Origin: Bugulina stolonifera
Taxonomy: Eukaryota > Bryozoa > Gymnolaemata > Cheilostomatida > Bugulidae
DNA: 64,000 bases
Assembly: GCA_935421135.1 (NCBI GenBank)
Contig: OW285193.1
Coordinates: 16,478,099-16,542,098 of the forward strand
Direction of reading: 5' to 3'
Shown: one piece after another, positions 15,301 to 26,937 of the stretch
Position numbering within the stretch: position 1 is the first letter of the stretch
Layout: each line of letters begins with the position of its first letter
The notes under the pieces: generated by a model
Seen by the model: the letters and a program-made list of their open reading frames with translations, nothing else
Databases searched by the model: none
Told to the model about the DNA's origin: nothing
Position numbers and translations under genes: made by a program

Positions 15301-18300
15301 AACTCATTTTACAAACTAAGGTTAGTAAATCTAAATATATCGAGACTACTTTGTTAGCAACACGTTGACTTTACATTCCGAATGCCTCTTAAACAAATTG
15401 CTTTCTCTACTGATGTTAATACAAGAAACTAATCTAGTTTAGATATTATATGAAGTCATCTATAATGCTGAATCTATAACATTATTTTTATAATATTATT
15501 GTGTTGTTTTCTCAATTCTAAACGTTATTTTCAAACTCTGTAACAATGCATTTGTTACCAATACTTCAGCTTGCCAACCCACACTACAAGCCAGAGATGC
15601 AAGCTCAGACAACTCTTATAAACTTCACTGTAACAAGGGACGGTCTGGAGGATCAACTTTTGGCACAGGTGGTGGCCGTGGAGAGACCAGATCTGGAGCA
15701 GCTCAAGTCAGATCTCACAAGACAACAGAATGAGTTCAAAATCTTATTAAAAAAACTAGAAGATGATCTCTTAGCCAGGCTGTCTGCTGCCGGTAGGGAA
15801 TCAAAATTTTTAATTCACTGGCAACATTTTTGCAATGTGCACATGTTGCTGATTAAACCAAATTTGGCAACCTGTGACATTTTATGTAGTAGAGCTATTT
15901 TCATTCAATCGAAATGAACTAGTATAGAGATGGATAATTCATGCATTCGAACTTTCTACCAACAGAGGGAGATTTCCTGGGTGATACGGCACTAGTAGAG
16001 AATCTGGAGACTACCAAGTCGACTGCGACAGAAATTGCTGAGAAGGTGGAGCAAGCAAAGATTACTGAGGCCCAGATAAATGAGGCGAGGGAGCACTATC
16101 GTCCTGCTGCAGCCAGAGCCTCACTTCTATACTTTATCCTCAATGAGCTCTTCAAAATTAACCCCATGTATCAGTTCTCACTAAAGGTATAACACTTGAC
16201 ACATACTGTACTTGTATAAAGTAATTCTACATGCATGTACATTGTATGTATGAGTTGAAGAGAAAGTTATATTTTACTACGAGATTGTATTGTACATGTA
16301 TCATGCTCGCTTTCAGTACTTCATCTCTACTGAATGCTGACTGCCTGCAAAATATACCTGACTGGACTGACCCTATCACTGTAAACATGCTAAGATTATG
16401 AATGTGAAAATTCCATGAATACACATCATGTAAAAGATTACTAGTGTAAGTTGGATATATTATTTGCAGGCTTTCAGCATTGTGTTTGGCAAGGCTATAT
16501 TGAGGGCGGAGCCTGCCGACGAAGTCAAGGCTAGAGTGCTGAATCTAATCGACTTCATCACCTTCTCAGTCTTCAACTACACCAGCAGAGGATTGTTTGA
16601 GAAAGACAAGTTAATATTTGTCTCGCAGATGTGTTTTGCTGTAAGTGCTGTGTCTACTCACACTTCTGATTTTTATGCAATAGAACCGATTAACTTTACG
16701 TGTCGCATTACGGTTATGTCGGTATTAGCATAGACCATGTTGACTGACTAGAAGTAGAAATAAAATGTAAACTGCTATGTCAACACCATAGAATTAGGAA
16801 AAAGATGTAATAGAGTTTCAATCTCACAGAACTACAGCAGTTACACATAAGACTACATAAGACTATATAGGACTACATAGGACTATATAGGACTACATAG
16901 GACTACATAGGACTACATAGGACTACATAGGACTATATAGGACTACATAGGACTACATAAGACTACATAAGACTACATAGGACTACATAGGACTACATAG
17001 GACTACATAGGACTACATAGGACTACATAGGACTATATAGGACTACATAGGACTACATAAGACTACATAAGACTACATAGGACTACATAGGACTACATAG
17101 GACTACATAACATAGGACTACATAGGACTACATAGGACTACATAGGACTACATAACATAGGACTACATAACATAGGACTACATAGGACTACATAGGACTA
17201 CATAGGACTACATAGGACTACATAAGGCTACATACATCTCGTGTATGAGTAGACTATTAGGAATTGAATTAAATTTTCTGTTTACTACACTTCTATGTTT
17301 TATGACCTGACAATACCAAATAAATTGTACCCTGTATATTATCATCTACTGAGCATTTAAATCTCATAGACAGTTACTACATGTTGTCTAGAATGTGTAT
17401 TTGACTGACAACTTTATGCATCAACGTGTTCTTTTACTCTAGATACTGACTGTCTCAAAGGCCATCAACACAGTGGAGTTAGATTTTCTGCTGAGATTCC
17501 CCGCACAGCAGAACGTCAATTCACCAGTAGATTTTTTAAATCACAACAGTTGGGGTGGCATCAAGGCCCTCTCCAACATGGAAGAATTTAGGAATCTCGA
17601 CCGTGACATTGAAGGTTCTGCTAAGAGGTGGAAGAAGTTTGTGGAGTCTGAATGTCCAGAGAAAGAAAAGTTCCCACAAGAGTGGAAGAATAAGAATTCT
17701 CTGCAGAAGTTGTGCATGATGAGAGCTCTAAGACCTGATCGTATGTCATATGCAATGGTTGACTTTGTGTCAGAGATGCTTGGCAGCAAGTATGTTGAAG
17801 GTAAGTTCCTGTAGAGACATTCTGCAGATAACACCAGTATGCTACCCAATCACTCTGCTCACTTTATGAATAGAAGTGCCATGAAATTAAATTATTCTGC
17901 ATATCATATTTTACAAGTATATATTACGTGATACAGCTAGCATAACCATCTGAAAGTACCTGCATATTGATATGCTTATTTGTATGTTTCAGGTCGGGCT
18001 ATCGAGTTTGCCAAGTCATATGAGGAGACAGGACCTGGTACTCCTGTGTTCTTCATTCTCTCTCCTGGAGTTGACCCTCTCAAGGATGTTGAGGCTTTAG
18101 GAAAGAAACTGGGCTTCACATTTGACGACAAAAATTTTCACAACATCTCACTAGGTCAAGGCCAAGAGGTGGTTGCTGAGAACGCTATGGACTTGGCTGC
18201 CAAAGAGGGACACTGGGTTGTACTCCAGGTGATTAGTTGCAAGCTCCTCTATATTAATAAATTTTCTAATTGTCGGAAAATTTTTTATATATGCTTGAAT

Positions 18301-21300
18301 AAGCTTAGATTCAGTTCCGATGTCTCCCCAATAGTAGTGTGCAATCTCTTTACTTGGTAAATACACTTTGTAAACTGTAGCAACTGTTATATCTCGACAT
18401 AATAAGCTGCTATTGGATACTGTTTCAACAGACATACTAAGTCCTGTGGCGTGTGCTTAACGCCATGTCGTTGTAGAATGTGCATCTGGTGGCTAAATGG
18501 TTGAGTACACTCGAGAGGAAGTTAGAAGAGCATAGTCTCACCGCTCATGAGGCTTACAGAGTATACATCTCTGCCGAGCCTGCTCCTGGAGCCGAGTTTC
18601 ACATTATACCGCAGGTAAGATTTCTACTATACTGCAGGTAAGATCGCTACTATACCACAAGTAAGATTTCTACTATACTGCAGGTAAGATCGCTACTATA
18701 CCGCAAGTAAGATTTCTACTATACTGCAGGTAAGATCGCTACTATACCGCAAGTAAGATCTCTACTATACTGCAGGTGCAATTAGAACTTTTCCTGCTAT
18801 GCTCTATTACATGTGTACTCATAAGCATCCTTATTCACGCAAACTTTTATTAATCTTGCATATACATGTACATTGTATTGCAATGTACATTCTTCTTGAT
18901 TGACTGTTTCGTAACCCCAAAACTCAAACACGAAATTTGTTGAAAAACATTCCTTTCCCTGCCAATTAAACGTAACAGAGAAGTCTAATGTTTGCTGGGT
19001 TATTCTGATCTGTGATAATGTCTTAGCGTGTGGGAATAGGGTGCAGTGAGCTCTGGTAACTTACCTATAGAGCCAAAACTCTCTCTCTGGTCTTCTCCAG
19101 GGTATTCTGGAATCTGCCATCAAAATCACAAATGAACCTCCAACCGGAATGACAGCCAACCTCCATAAAGCTCTGGGTAACTTCAACCAGGACACTCTAG
19201 AGATGTGTGCCAGAGAGAATGAGTTCAGGAGTATTCTCTTTGCTCTCTGCTACTTCCATGCTGTAGTCTGTGAGAGAAGAAAGTTTGGACCTCAAGGTAA
19301 AGGGAAGCTGGAATTTGTACCGCGCTAATAATACACTGACTAATAATACTAACACACTTATATACATATTTGGGTCTGCAAGTCAAATATCATACACAGT
19401 TCCCATACACTTTCTACATACCAATTCGAATTGTCGTGTCACTACAGAGCTGTGATACTGTTTGTGGCCTAATTTAAGCTCTTGGACTTGGACTCTAAAC
19501 ATGATTTTTTAATACCATTCAGGTTGGAACAGGGTGTACCCATACAACACTGGAGATTTGACTATTAGTGCTATGGTGCTGTATAACTACCTGGAAGCCA
19601 ATGCCAAGGTACCCTGGGAAGACCTGAGGTACTTATTTGGAGAGATCATGTACGGCGGACATATCACTGATGACTGGGACCGAAAACTGTGTCGAACGTA
19701 TTTAGAAGAGTACATGCACCCTGATATGGTGAGGGAACATTGATAGTATCTACTGTAATTAGTTGTGTGTATTCAGATACACTAATTCTACTAGTAGCTA
19801 CAATTAGGATTGGTAAATATTATTATGATCTACATGTACATGTAACTAAAAGAAGTTGTTTTTTACCAAGAACTAGAGGGTTGAATACCAGAATCAAACC
19901 CAGGAAACAAATTAGAACACGACAAATGACTTTTTTCTAAAAATATATGCTGCATTCCTAAATTATGAATCTGTTATTTAGTTGGAAGGAGAGCTGTACT
20001 TAGCCCCTGGATTCCCTCTACCTCCAAACTCAGACTACAAAGGCTACCATGCTTACATAGATGAGTGTCTACCACCAGAGAGTCCCTATCTGTATGGACT
20101 CCATCCCAATGCTGAGATAGAGTTCCTCACAACCAACTCTGATGCTCTGTTTAGAACAGTTCTGGAGATGCAACCAAGAGATGCTAGTTCTGGTGGTGGT
20201 GATGGAGCTACCAAAGAAGACAGAATCAAGGTTGATGTCATGTTAAAACTATAATAAACATTTGCCCTGAAAAGTCAAATTGATTGCCAGATTTTCAGTG
20301 AAGACGAATTATGACATGCATTTGAGTCATTATCAATATTTGTATTTTATGCTTTAGTGGACTACAAACAGATACTGCTCTGCTGTTACCAGCTATGTCA
20401 AAAACTAAACAGATGCAAATAACTTGGTTTTCTCTTGATACAATCTACATGTACACTGTAAAGTAATACAATTGAACTCTTCCTGGACATACATGGATAG
20501 ATGACTCCAAAAATACAGGCATGGGACAGGATATTAGTGCCAATACAGGTTTATTTACACTTTTTCTCATTATAGGCAATCCTAGACGAGATAGTCGAGA
20601 AACTTCCAGACGAGTTCAATATGTTTGAGATTATGAACAAGGTGCCACCGGAGGAGAGAACTCCTTATGTCATCGTAGCATTCCAGGAGTGTGAGAGAAT
20701 GAACACATTGACCAATGAGATTAGGAGATCGCTGAAGGAATTAGATCTAGGTCTGAAGGTAAGAAACATGACTATATATTATATACAGTTTAGCAAGTGA
20801 TTAGATCAGACAGTGTAAGTGAAAGAGTGTAACTCTAGTCCGCAGCTCTATAGGATAGAACTACATGTACATGTAATACTCCTCTTCCACAGTTTGCAGT
20901 AGGTAACAATATAAAGACAAACTACTTATTATACATGTATAGTATTCTATATGTATATGAAAGTGGATAGTGTAGAGTTACTGCGTATTATTACTCAAGT
21001 TCCGGACCAGTTACTAATGCGAAAGAGAATGCAAACTGTTTTTTCCTAGATAAATAATATATAGAGCTTGTATAGATTACAGTTTTAAGTTGAATCCTAA
21101 GTGTCGACTGAAAATCAGACCTATAAACATATACCTATAACAAGAAATCAGCATTTAATTTTTTCGTCCTGATGCATGCTCATACTCCTACTATATATAA
21201 AATGCCTATATATGTACAAATCTATTGAGAATCGATTGAGAAAATTTATGATGAATAGACCAATCATTTTGTTGCTAAAATATGAAAGTATTAAACTCGC

Positions 21301-22222
21301 CACATTTTGTCGCATACCGTTCACTGATCCTGTTTTAGGGTGAGCTGACAATAACGAGTGATATGGAGAGCTTGGGGAATGCACTCTTCCTTGATGTAAT
21401 GCCAGAGTCTTGGGCCAAGAGAGCGTATCCATCACTGTTTGGTCTAGCTCAGTGGTACGCTGACCTACTTCTCAGAGTCAAAGAGTTGGAGACTTGGGTC
21501 AGCGATTTCCAGCTGCCAGCCGCTGTGTGGTTGGCCGGTTTCTTTAATCCACAGTCATTCCTTACAGCCATTATGCAGCAGGTGAGTTAATAGAAACATA
21601 TCGCTGATCTCTCCAGTAAATCACCTCTTTTAAACTAAGCATGGTATCATGTAAATATTTTACAAAAAAATTAAAGCTGAAATTATGTTGATATAGTATA
21701 TATCATATAGTTGTAGTATAGTATAGTATTTGTAATGCTGTAATGTGCATTGTACTTAGTCAATCTGATGTAAAGCCATAAAGTATTTTTAATCTGTGTA
21801 CAAGTTACTTCTCTGTTTTGATAAATCAAGATGTTTCCCCATTTCAGATGGCTCGTAAGAATGAATGGCCTTTAGACAAAATGGCCCTCCAGTGTGATGT
21901 AACCAAGAAGTCTAGAGAAGACATGAGTGGACCACCAAGAGAAGGTGCCTATGTTCATGGCCTGTTTATGGAGGGGGCCAGATGGGATACCCAGTCAGGC
22001 ATGATTGGTGAGGCTCGCCTGAAGGAACTGGCACCTGCAATGCCTGTCATGTTCATTAAGGCTATACCAGTGGACAGGATGGAAACCAAGAACATCTACG
22101 AGTGTCCAGTATACAAGACCAAGCAGAGAGGTCCCACATTTGTGTGGACATTCAACCTGAAGACTAAAGAAAAGGCTGCCAAGTGGATCCTGGGTGGTGT
22201 AGCTTTGCTACTCCAAGTTTAA
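1..22222 (+). CDS. DNAH9: Axonemal outer-arm dynein heavy chain, DNAH9/11/17 (beta) type; 5'-truncated by window
   Basis: ATP-driven motor of the ciliary outer dynein arm. I trace 43 exons, all GT-AG, totalling 9,586 nt: one leading base of a split codon, then 3,194 codons and TAA at 22,220-22,222. Joining them gives one open frame in dynein order: linker, six AAA modules with P-loops in AAA1-AAA4, stalk and microtubule-binding domain between AAA4 and AAA5, then the C-terminal domain ending GVALLLQV. Diagnostic stretches such as [14 protein letters not shown] (AAA1), [20 protein letters not shown] (AAA2) and [16 protein letters not shown] identify an axonemal heavy chain closest to the DNAH9/11/17 group. 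I cannot separate those three, so the symbol marks the group. Family members are about 4,500 residues, so the tail and start codon lie upstream of base 1. Exons are listed in the domain entries below. No frameshift or stop was seen in any exon. Confidence 0.97.
2367..2401 (+). repeat. Fragment of a hairpin MITE in a dynein intron
   Basis: The bases TGACTGCTCAATAGA and the following ATTCCTTGCATA match one arm of the complete hairpin element at 52,022-52,135. Only one arm is present, so this is a decayed partial copy. Confidence 0.6.
3569..5630 (+). other. DNAH9: Dynein exons 8-11: AAA1, the main ATPase site
   Basis: Exons 3569-3886, 4319-4532, 4783-5063 and 5409-5630. The Walker A loop GPAGTGKT is at about 3785-3808 and the Walker B segment CFDEFNRI is near 4370. 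Both are intact, so this site should hydrolyse ATP, as in all force-producing dyneins. Exon 9 ends in phase 1 inside the conserved MNPGYAGR segment, so that Gly codon is split across the 4533-4782 intron. Confidence 0.96.
5864..7632 (+). other. DNAH9: Dynein exons 12-16: AAA2
   Basis: Exons 5864-6011, 6282-6445, 6657-6805, 6908-7079 and 7348-7632. The P-loop GNAGTGKS is at about 5888-5911. The conserved stretch [18 protein letters not shown] spans the 6012-6281 intron, and [15 protein letters not shown] lies in exon 14. Exon 15 starts with the last base of a Pro codon split by the 6806-6907 intron. Confidence 0.95.
7910..9783 (+). other. DNAH9: Dynein exons 17-20: AAA3
   Basis: Exons 7910-8215, 8573-8818, 9101-9262 and 9561-9783. 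The P-loop GSAGTGKS is at 7997-8020, and [10 protein letters not shown] (Walker B) is at the end of exon 17. The segment [13 protein letters not shown] follows in exon 18. In the family AAA3 is a regulatory nucleotide site, and both motifs look functional here. Confidence 0.95.
10016..11501 (+). other. DNAH9: Dynein exons 21-23: AAA4 and start of the stalk
   Basis: Exons 10016-10213, 10435-10610 and 10922-11501. The AAA4 P-loop VGVGGSGKQS is interrupted by the 10214-10434 intron. Exon 23 (580 nt, the longest seen here) continues through AAA4 and enters the first stalk helix; its last base begins an Ala codon completed in exon 24. Confidence 0.94.
11702..14212 (+). other. DNAH9: Dynein exons 24-29: antiparallel coiled-coil stalk and microtubule-binding domain
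   Basis: Exons 11702-11856, 12003-12116, 12378-12521, 12769-12938, 13460-13675 and 14008-14212. Exons 24-25 encode the charged heptad-like CC1 helix. Exons 26-27 encode the microtubule-binding domain, with the conserved [19 protein letters not shown] segment. Exon 28 ([19 protein letters not shown]) begins CC2. Exon 29 enters AAA5 with [17 protein letters not shown], whose Asn codon is split by the 13676-14007 intron. Confidence 0.94.
14491..18228 (+). other. DNAH9: Dynein exons 30-36: AAA5 and AAA6
   Basis: Exons 14491-14661, 15066-15320, 15570-15792, 15966-16186, 16470-16640, 17443-17800 and 17993-18228. Recognisable stretches include [16 protein letters not shown] (AAA5) and [16 protein letters not shown]. 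No P-loop is present, as expected for these two modules. The 16641-17442 intron is enlarged by a 10-bp satellite. Confidence 0.94.
16845..17233 (+). repeat. 10-bp satellite (GACTACATAG)n
   Basis: About 38 units of GACTACATAG or GACTATATAG/GACTACATAA variants, with short phase slips, fill much of the dynein intron between exons 34 and 35. The array lies far from both splice sites and holds no coding potential. Confidence 0.95.
18477..22222 (+). other. DNAH9: Dynein exons 37-43: AAA6 end and C-terminal domain
   Basis: Exons 18477-18614, 19101-19296, 19523-19728, 19982-20230, 20576-20758, 21339-21581 and 21848-22222. Conserved C-terminal stretches are [27 protein letters not shown] and [17 protein letters not shown]. 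The frame ends in TAA at 22,220. Exon 37 is followed directly by a tandem array of copies of its own 5' splice site. A copy of the start of exon 40 recurs in the peptide array downstream. Confidence 0.95.
18602..18778 (+). repeat. Tandem array of a 5' splice site
   Basis: The end of dynein exon 37 (ATACCGCAG, then GTAAGAT) is repeated as a 23-bp unit of the form GTAAGATTTCTACTATACTG + CAG, with variants reading CGCTAC and CGCAA. At least three repeat units keep CAG-GTAAG and the others have CAAGTAAG. The first donor (18,615) joins the frame to exon 38; the rest are potential decoy donors. Confidence 0.85.
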
Positions 22223-22237
22223 ACTTCATACTAAACA

Positions 22238-22243
22238 AATAAA
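22238..22243 (+). promoter_or_regulatory. Poly(A) signal of the dynein gene
   Basis: AATAAA begins 16 bases after the dynein stop codon, giving a very short 3' UTR. It is the first canonical hexamer downstream. Confidence 0.65.
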
Positions 22244-23700
22244 TATAATGTCTACCATTTTTACAGTTCTATGATTTTATGTTACATACAACTTCACATG
22301 AAATTATTATCTTTATGAGCATTTTTTATCATTCCGTCCATTTTGAGTATTTAAGCAGAATTTTACTTTATTACACTCCATTGTATCTCAGCTTGTACAA
22401 TGTATTTGAATCAAAAGTTTTATTCCTTGTTTATCCCTGATACACTAATACAGTACTCATGCAACCACAGGCATCGATATTATTTAAGCTCACACATATA
22501 TTAACAGATTTACTGTACATGCGCAAGTTTGAATGAGATTGTTAACCGTACCAGTACCATACTTGCCAGGGTGAGATATTCTTTCTCAGATAGTAAAATA
22601 CATTTCTAGTGGCTCTGTTATCCTGTGGCTTCCACTTTGATCTCAAAATAAAGCTCTTTGTGGAACAAGAAAGTTTGTTTAAAAAGTAAACAGACATCTT
22701 CTAACACAACTGAAATCTACATGTTGAAAATGTGGACAAATCGGAATATCGTCAAAAATATGTGGAGAAAATCTACTTTATTGGATAGACTGCCTCCAGA
22801 GTATTACTAAAATAACTTTATGATCATAAAATACATTTGCTCCCAGGCATGTAATTATAATGCTGGTAGCAAAATGGCCTGAGTTCCAATATCTTCAAAT
22901 TAGTAAACTAGGTGAGTAAAAACCCTCCTCCTAAATTCTACAGTGACTATACTGGATGGAGCTGTACTAGAAGTAACTATGCAATGTCATATATGTGTTT
23001 ATGTTATGAGAGAAGAATCAGGTAAATAACAACAAAGACTAAGGACCCATCAGATACACTTAGTATGTGCTCATCAATGGGGCTCTCACCAACTTTGGAC
23101 AATACTTATCCATTTAGTCAGTTCACAGTCTACAGGATCTCTAAACATAGCCTGTTAGTACCCTTAGTATACGAATATATTTTTGTTATATATACCTAAT
23201 TATAACAATTGACACTTCCAAAATACATAGTTATACAGAAACTATACCAAATATATCATATAAAAGAAAACGAAAAGCTACTTTACTATATTATACTAAT
23301 ATAGGCAGCAAACACAAGATCATAATATTCACTCTATAACATGTAAGTATACACATGTATAATACGTATATACACAAGTAATCACACATGTATATTGTAG
23401 ATGTAAACTCTCTCATGCCAAACTAATTTCTTTCCAAGCTGCATACATATTGTACACTGACATATTATATAATGTACATATTTTGGTGATTTTGCCAAAA
23501 CATTATAGTTCCAACATGTTCCAGAAACTTCTACTTTTAAAACTTACATATATAATACTCTGTTGTTGTAAGCAGCATTGCCGACAGCAATATGATTACT
23601 TTTTTCGGTGTTTAGAAATGCTTAAAATTTTTTATCAGCAGTCCCTCGCATATTAACTGTGTATTTCCTTAATATGGTGCCATAACATACATGATTTATG
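22244..23700. other. Intergenic region, no gene seen
   Basis: AT-rich sequence between the dynein poly(A) signal and the first peptide gene. Only short chance frames occur, and no convincing splice chain or RNA gene was seen. A possible acceptor (TTTATGTTGTAG) ends at 23,706, suggesting the first peptide gene also has an upstream non-coding exon that I could not place. Confidence 0.6.
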
Positions 23701-23734
23701 TTGTAGTGGATAAATTTTACACAGACAGTTGAAG

Positions 23735-25653
23735 ATGAGGCTTTTGACACTGGTGTTAGCACTGCTCAACATTGTAATGATCACGCATGGATTTGGATTC
23801 CCAGGAGGGATTAACATTGACAAGAATTTCATCTGTAGGCTGTAAGTGTTATCTTATATTAATACTGATCAACAGTGTTTACATCAGTTATGGTCATGTG
23901 TGACGTCTGCACCTGTGTATTGTTGTAGATATCCTAGGCCTGCACCGGTGTTGCCTCTCCACTGATATTCGGTTTTTGGGGTGGTGGTAATCAAACACCG
24001 GTTGACACCGGTTCTCTTGTGCCTAGTCTCATTCGGTGTCAACCGATGCCAAATTTGGATCGATATACCGAACCGCACCGGACCCTTGATCCTGGTCTCA
24101 AGCGGTGTTAGACGGCGTCAACTTTGGTTCGATATACCGGATCGAACCGGTCCAGGAGCTAGTTCGTCTAATAGAGTTGTCCCATCATGACCGTTCAATA
24201 CAAGGGAACAAAAATCCTCAAAACTTTCTTCCAACATGAGTTCATGCCAATCATTGTTTATTTTATTTTCAGATATGGCAGGCAGACAGGGCTTCATTAA
24301 AACATAGTATTATGTATATTATTTTTATTTAAGTGGCTATTGGGTTAATGAAAGTAATCAGTGCTTACTCCTACTCCCAAGATTTTGTATTTGCCCATGT
24401 AGTCTAGTGAGTCTTAAGTTGCATTGGGTCTTACTTCACCTATTTTATGTAATTTTAATAAATATATTAAATATAAAAAACATGAGGCTGGACACACACC
24501 CAACCGACTACATATAATTTATTACTGATTGTGACCAAATTACAGAAGAAAAACAGCAAACATTGTTTCCACCACACTCGTACCATTGACACAAAAAGAT
24601 AACAAATTTAAAATGACATGGGCTAACTTCATATCACAAGAGAAAGAAGAAACGCTAGCATAGTTGCATATGATGTAATGATAATGTAGGGAATCTTTCT
24701 TGCAAGCTTTCTTGATAGATTGCTGATTTGGTATAATTCAGTGTGTCCACCGATTGAATCTAGCAGATTTGTCTTTAGATGGGATATTACGATGGCTCAG
24801 TCCGATGAATTCTACCTACAAAATATTGATTGAACATTAGTATTAGCTTAGCTTATTTTAAATAAATAAAGAGCTGGTGCTTACCAAAAGCATAACTACA
24901 CAACGATTTTAAATTAAAAAGCCATAATTAATAATGATTAACTATTATAAGCATTGTAGCTATTCTTAGTTACAAGCGAATATAACCAAACTTAAACATT
25001 AGTAGTAGATTAATTATAATAGAATTAATCCAATGGTATGTTTAAATTTAATTATTTTATACTATAATAATCCATTATATTCGATCGTATCCTACTGTTC
25101 TATTTCAGCACACTATTCATGAACAAAGCAATCATATGCAAATGATAGAATATAGTATACTAGAATCTGCTAAGTTACGTAATTATGAATCAATTTATTA
25201 TAATTTAATAATAATTATTACCTCCACAACATTGATAATCAATCACAGCCACGATGGCAGTTAATGTGGAAACGGATTAGCGAAGGTATGCAACCTAGTT
25301 TGAAGTGAGGTAAACAAGAACACGTGATATTAGACCGCATGAATATTGAATGACTACTGGCATAGCGGCCCGGTTCGATAACATCGAACCATCGATATAT
25401 CGTTTGGGCACGGTGCCGGCGCGATTCGGTGCATGAAAAATTTGCCGATGTGTAACACCGAGGGTTCACACACTGTTTACATCGTTTGAAACCGAAACAC
25501 CGTGCAGGCCTAAGATATCCTATCAATTTTGAAAACATTCTCAATTGTCTTGTTGTTCACTGAGATATATCTGTATGATTTTGTAGGACCTGCGCTGGGA
25601 CCTGTGTTAATGGAAAATGTATTAAGTTCTTTCCAACTCCTAACTGGCCTTGA
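23735..25653 (+). CDS. Putative secreted four-cysteine peptide, distant member of the array
   Basis: Two coding exons, 23735-23841 and 25587-25653, joined by a phase-2 GT-AG intron (CT|GTAAGT ... TTTGTAG|G) give 57 codons plus TGA. Residues 1-19 form a hydrophobic signal-peptide-like start (MRLLTLVLALLNIVMITHG). The mature part begins with a Phe/Gly-rich stretch, FGFPGG, and holds four Cys spaced C-x3-C-x3-C-x4-C, ending FFPTPNWP. It shares with the downstream genes the exon plan, the phase-2 intron position and the NGKC motif, but has two more cysteines. The intron carries a complete hAT-like element. AATAAA follows at 25,718. No known family recognised; the role is unknown. A chance match is unlikely because both exons and the architecture agree with the other copies. 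Confidence 0.75.
23935..25512. mobile_element. Non-autonomous hAT-like DNA transposon, complete
   Basis: The terminal inverted repeat TAGGCCTGCAC at 23935 pairs with GTGCAGGCCTA ending at 25512. The 1,578-bp element is flanked by an exact 8-bp target duplication, AGATATCC, at 23927-23934 and 25513-25520. TIRs starting TAG and 8-bp duplications are hAT traits. Both subterminal zones are rich in CCGGT/ACCGG and GATATACCG motifs. I see no transposase frame, so mobility would need an enzyme supplied in trans. It sits wholly inside the intron of the 23,735 peptide gene. Confidence 0.88.
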
Positions 25654-25717
25654 AGACTTGACCAGATTAAATTCGTATATAATGTTTGTGTAAATTTATA
25701 AACTTTGGTTACTGGCT

Positions 25718-25723
25718 AATAAA
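25718..25723 (+). promoter_or_regulatory. Poly(A) signal of the 23,735 peptide gene
   Basis: AATAAA lies 65 bases past the TGA stop, consistent with the short 3' UTRs of the other array genes. Confidence 0.55.
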
Positions 25724-26467
25724 CATACACAAGTATGTAAGTTATAAGACAGTATTATTGTGAACAAATGGTTTCTTAACATCTTAGGGTCAAAACTGTG
25801 GTCTTACCTGTTTCTGATAGTATGATAACTTTAGCATCAGATCCAATATTTCTACAGTTGGTCTTCTAGTAGCGATAGCCTTAGTTCTAGGTCATGTCTA
25901 TGCAGACTATCACTCTGCCAATCAAAAGGAAGAATTTATTTATACCACATATACAATTGAAATTGAAGAATGGAGACATCAAGTCTTGACATCTTTCATG
26001 TTTTCAAAAATATCAAATAGCAAATTAATAACTTAATATGGTACTTTGCACACCAGAAATGCCATTGCATAATATAAAGTATGACTATGTTTTGCTTATT
26101 TTGTTTATATCACTACCAATATACTGGTAGTAGTGACTCTGGCTAAGGAAGAGGTAGTAATCCCTTCTCAGTAGTCCCCACATGTCTATTCTAGCTGACT
26201 ATTAAAAAATAGTAAATTAATTAATATTATTAGTTTTCACAGTTCATAAATATATTCTGCTGGTATCCCAAAAAGTTGTATAAAAAGCGTCTGGCTACGG
26301 TTGTAGTATCAGTAACATCAGCTCATACCTGACCAGAGGAGAGGACTATCACCAGGTGAGATTCATACCTACTAAGATACATTAATATAATATATAAGTC
26401 TCATGTAATTGAAAGATCTGTGTATTATTCTGCATTTTCATCTTTTGATGAAATTGGAACAATCACT

Positions 26468-26850
26468 AACCCATGGGTTTACTATTACTATGTGATGGGT
26501 TCACTGATATTATGTAATGGGTTTACTGATATTATGTAATGGGTTTACTGATATTATGTAATGGGTTTACTGATATTATGTAATGGGTTTACTGATATTA
26601 TGTAATGGGTTTACTGATATTATGTAATGGGTTTACTGATATTATGTAATGGGTTTACTGATATTATGTAATGGGTTTACTGATATTATGTGATGGGTTC
26701 ACTGATATTATGTAATGGGTTTACTGATATTATGTAATGGGTTTACTGATATTATGTAATGGGTTTACTGATATTATGTAATGGGTTTGCTGATATTATG
26801 TAATGGGTTTACTGATATTATGTAATGGGTTTACTGATATTATGTAGGCA
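26468..26850 (+). repeat. 22-bp minisatellite
   Basis: About 17 near-identical units of TGGGTTTACTGATATTATG followed by TAA, in intron 1 of pseudogene B. The units are contiguous, with no spacers. Confidence 0.95.
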
Positions 26851-26937
26851 TATTTGCTAAGGATATCCTCTATTTGCAAGACAGAAGTTGTAAATTGACC
26901 TGGAATAGATACAGATTGGATGTATTGCTGACTGTAA

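Noticed and set aside
16845..17233. Centromeric or telomeric satellite
   Set aside because: The array is short, inside a dynein intron and has no telomere-type motif.
26468..26850. Regular direct repeats resembling a CRISPR array
   Set aside because: The 22-bp units are contiguous with no unique spacers and lie in an intron of a eukaryotic gene; this is a minisatellite.
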